From: an uncultured Deinococcales bacterium
Lineage (GTDB): Bacteria > Deinococcota > Deinococci > Deinococcales > Trueperaceae
DNA length: 7,846 bases
NCBI GenBank assembly: GCA_937934635.1
Contig: CALGZD010000433.1
Span: forward strand, 1 to 7,846
Reading direction: 5' to 3'
The notes under the pieces are model-generated. The model was not told where the DNA came from, did not search any database, and was given only the letters and a program-made list of their open reading frames with translations. The position numbers and the translations under genes were made by a program. This document shows, piece after piece, positions 6,718 through 7,846 of this stretch (within the stretch, counting starts at the first letter, position 1; each line of letters begins with the position of its first letter).

Positions 6718-7082
6718 GGACGTCCTCCAGAAAGAATGAATAAATTTGGTTTAGTGACCAGAATATCCGTAAGTATATACCCTTCTAAGGGTATATTCCT
6801 AGAAGCAATTTTTAAGGCTACAATGTAGTCGATTAAGACGCTGAAGTTTTTTTGTGTGCTTCCCAACGGAGATTTTCATATAAATCTGTTTCGTATAGTA
6901 CTCTAGGAGATAGATACTACATTTTGAATCATGTTTTCATGTTGTGAGAAAGCGATTCTTCTCTTAATTAGTCTGCAACTATAACCAATATAACCAATGC
7001 AATATGTAGCACTTAACTATTAAATTGCTATATGACTGAACTTGTAGGTTAGGATATGCTTAAGAAATATATAGGATTGTAA
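6718..7082. other. Divergent intergenic region between ilvD and the MFS gene
   Basis: These 365 bp should hold the promoters of both divergent genes. I see no ORF or RNA gene in them. Visible structure is as follows: the 10-bp-arm palindrome at 6775-6796; a short palindrome CTACAATGTAG (6818-6828); a perfect 9-bp tandem duplication ATAACCAAT (6981-6989, 6990-6998); and a weak AGATTT/AAATCT inverted repeat in 6874-6891. No convincing sigma-70 promoter pair stands out in either direction. Confidence 0.6.
6775..6796. promoter_or_regulatory. Perfect palindrome upstream of ilvD, possible operator
   Basis: The arms ATATACCCTT (6775-6784) and AAGGGTATAT (6787-6796) are exact reverse complements around a 2-nt centre, CT. 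The site lies 58-79 bp upstream of the ilvD start, where a promoter or operator is expected. The 2-nt centre is too short for a good RNA hairpin without opening the stem, which favours a dimeric DNA-binding protein site. The regulator is unknown. Confidence 0.45.
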
Positions 7083-7846
7083 ATGCAGCAAAACTTTACT
7101 TCGCGACAACATTATTACGGTTGGAACATCACATGGGCACTTGCCATAACGCAAACTGTGGGTTATGGCGTTTTATTTTATGCTTTTAGTGTGTTCATTA
7201 AACCGATGGAAGCTGAGCTGGGTTGGAGTCGGGCACAGAGTACAGGTGCATTTTCGCTAGCGTTGCTGGTTTCTGGTTTAGTAGCTATCCCTTTAGGGAA
7301 ATGGGTAGATAAACATGGCGCTAGGTTGTTGATGACTTTTGGCTCCATGTTAGGTGTTGTGTTTTTGCTCGCTTGGTCATTTAACAGCTCACTAGTAGCA
7401 TTGTATCTGATCCAAGCAGGCATTGGCTTGGTCATGGCTGCGACCTTTTACGAAATTGCCTTTACGGTTGTTGCCGTATGGTTTCGTCGTAATCGTCGAA
7501 CTGCAATGCTTATCGTGACACTTGTAGCAGGCTTGGCAAGTACAATCTTTATACCCTTATCTACATTTTTGGTTGAGACTATGCATTGGCGAGATGCACT
7601 GCGGATTCTTGCTTTGATTCTTGGATGTACTGCTATTCCTTTACATGCCTTCGTGCTTCGTAAGCATCCGCACAGCATGGGGCTCGAGCCCGATGGAGAC
7701 CTTCAAGAAAATGTGCAGGTGGAAAATAGTTTTAGTCTGCAACAAGCCCTCAAAACATCAAGCTTTTGGTGGATTAGCATAGCCTTTTCCCTAGATAGGA
7801 TTACAATTATTGCTATCGCAGCCCACAGCGTGCCGATGCTTTTAGA
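7083..7846 (+). CDS. MFS transporter, N-terminal part (runs off the right edge)
   Basis: The plus-strand frame from ATG at 7083 is open for 254 codons to the window end, about 60% of a usual 400-aa transporter. It is a Major Facilitator Superfamily inner-membrane carrier. The first six transmembrane segments are visible: about 15-39, 53-71, 83-100, 104-130, 140-164 and 171-192. They are followed by the polar central loop (193-226) and the beginning of TM7 (about 228 on). MFS motif A lies between TM2 and TM3 as GKWVDKHGARLLM, with G72, D76, G79 and R81. The opening YYGWNITWALAIT and the ELGWSRAQ block recall the monocarboxylate or oxalate/formate-antiporter-like branch, so an organic acid is the likeliest substrate, but this is inference. 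TAGGA 6 nt upstream supports the start. The gene is divergent from ilvD across 365 bp; whether they share control is unknown. Confidence 0.88.
   Translation, partial: MQQNFTSRQHYYGWNITWALAITQTVGYGVLFYAFSVFIKPMEAELGWSRAQSTGAFSLALLVSGLVAIPLGKWVDKHGARLLMTFGSMLGVVFLLAWSFNSSLVALYLIQAGIGLVMAATFYEIAFTVVAVWFRRNRRTAMLIVTLVAGLASTIFIPLSTFLVETMHWRDALRILALILGCTAIPLHAFVLRKHPHSMGLEPDGDLQENVQVENSFSLQQALKTSSFWWISIAFSLDRITIIAIAAHSVPMLL

Noticed and set aside
6718..7082. Attenuator or leader peptide for ilvD, or a riboswitch
   Set aside because: No short frame rich in Ile, Val or Leu codons with a following terminator-antiterminator pair was found, and no known riboswitch core is visible.
7178..7678. Two minus-strand open frames of 85 and 76 codons
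   Set aside because: Both are antisense to the MFS transporter, whose motif A and membrane segments fix the true frame.

Overview
The window is AT-rich bacterial chromosome, most likely from a gammaproteobacterium. The RimO has the gammaproteobacterial pattern (start of the type [19 protein letters not shown], then LHYVYPYPH and [16 protein letters not shown]). The other genes are ordinary bacterial types and the intergenic spaces hold several dispersed hairpin repeats. Genus cannot be fixed from the sequence, and the marine or aquatic character one might guess is not proven.

Layout, left to right. Positions 1-1775 (minus) hold a long exported protein whose reading frame is open for 591 codons and runs off the left edge. 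Positions 1933-2973 (minus) hold a shorter exported paralogue of the same protein (346 aa). A good intrinsic terminator (1873-1907) separates the two, so they are probably separate transcripts. Positions 3250-4608 (minus) are rimO, the ribosomal protein S12 methylthiotransferase. Positions 4609-5031 are a 423-bp repeat-rich gap. Positions 5032-6717 (minus) are ilvD, dihydroxy-acid dehydratase of the short [2Fe-2S] type. A 365-bp divergent intergenic region with a perfect 10-bp-arm palindrome follows. Positions 7083-7846 (plus) hold the first half of an MFS transporter that runs off the right edge.

The genes do not form one pathway. rimO and ilvD are housekeeping genes, one for ribosome modification and one for branched-chain amino acid synthesis. 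The most unusual content is the pair of secreted paralogues. Each has a signal peptide, a beta-looking N-terminal domain of about 110 residues with a (I/M)VYRxGKPD core, and a predicted helical domain of about 115 residues marked by (S/A)YWT(L/I)E(N/D)E. The helical domain occurs once in the short protein and twice in the long one. I do not recognise a named function for either.

The second unusual item is a roughly 100-bp mobile-looking element with 13-bp imperfect terminal inverted repeats. It is present twice in inverted orientation on either side of rimO (3004-3104 and 4785-4884). The two copies share an internal hairpin that has kept its base pairing by paired substitutions. The second copy is itself flanked by two inverted 23-bp REP-like hairpins.
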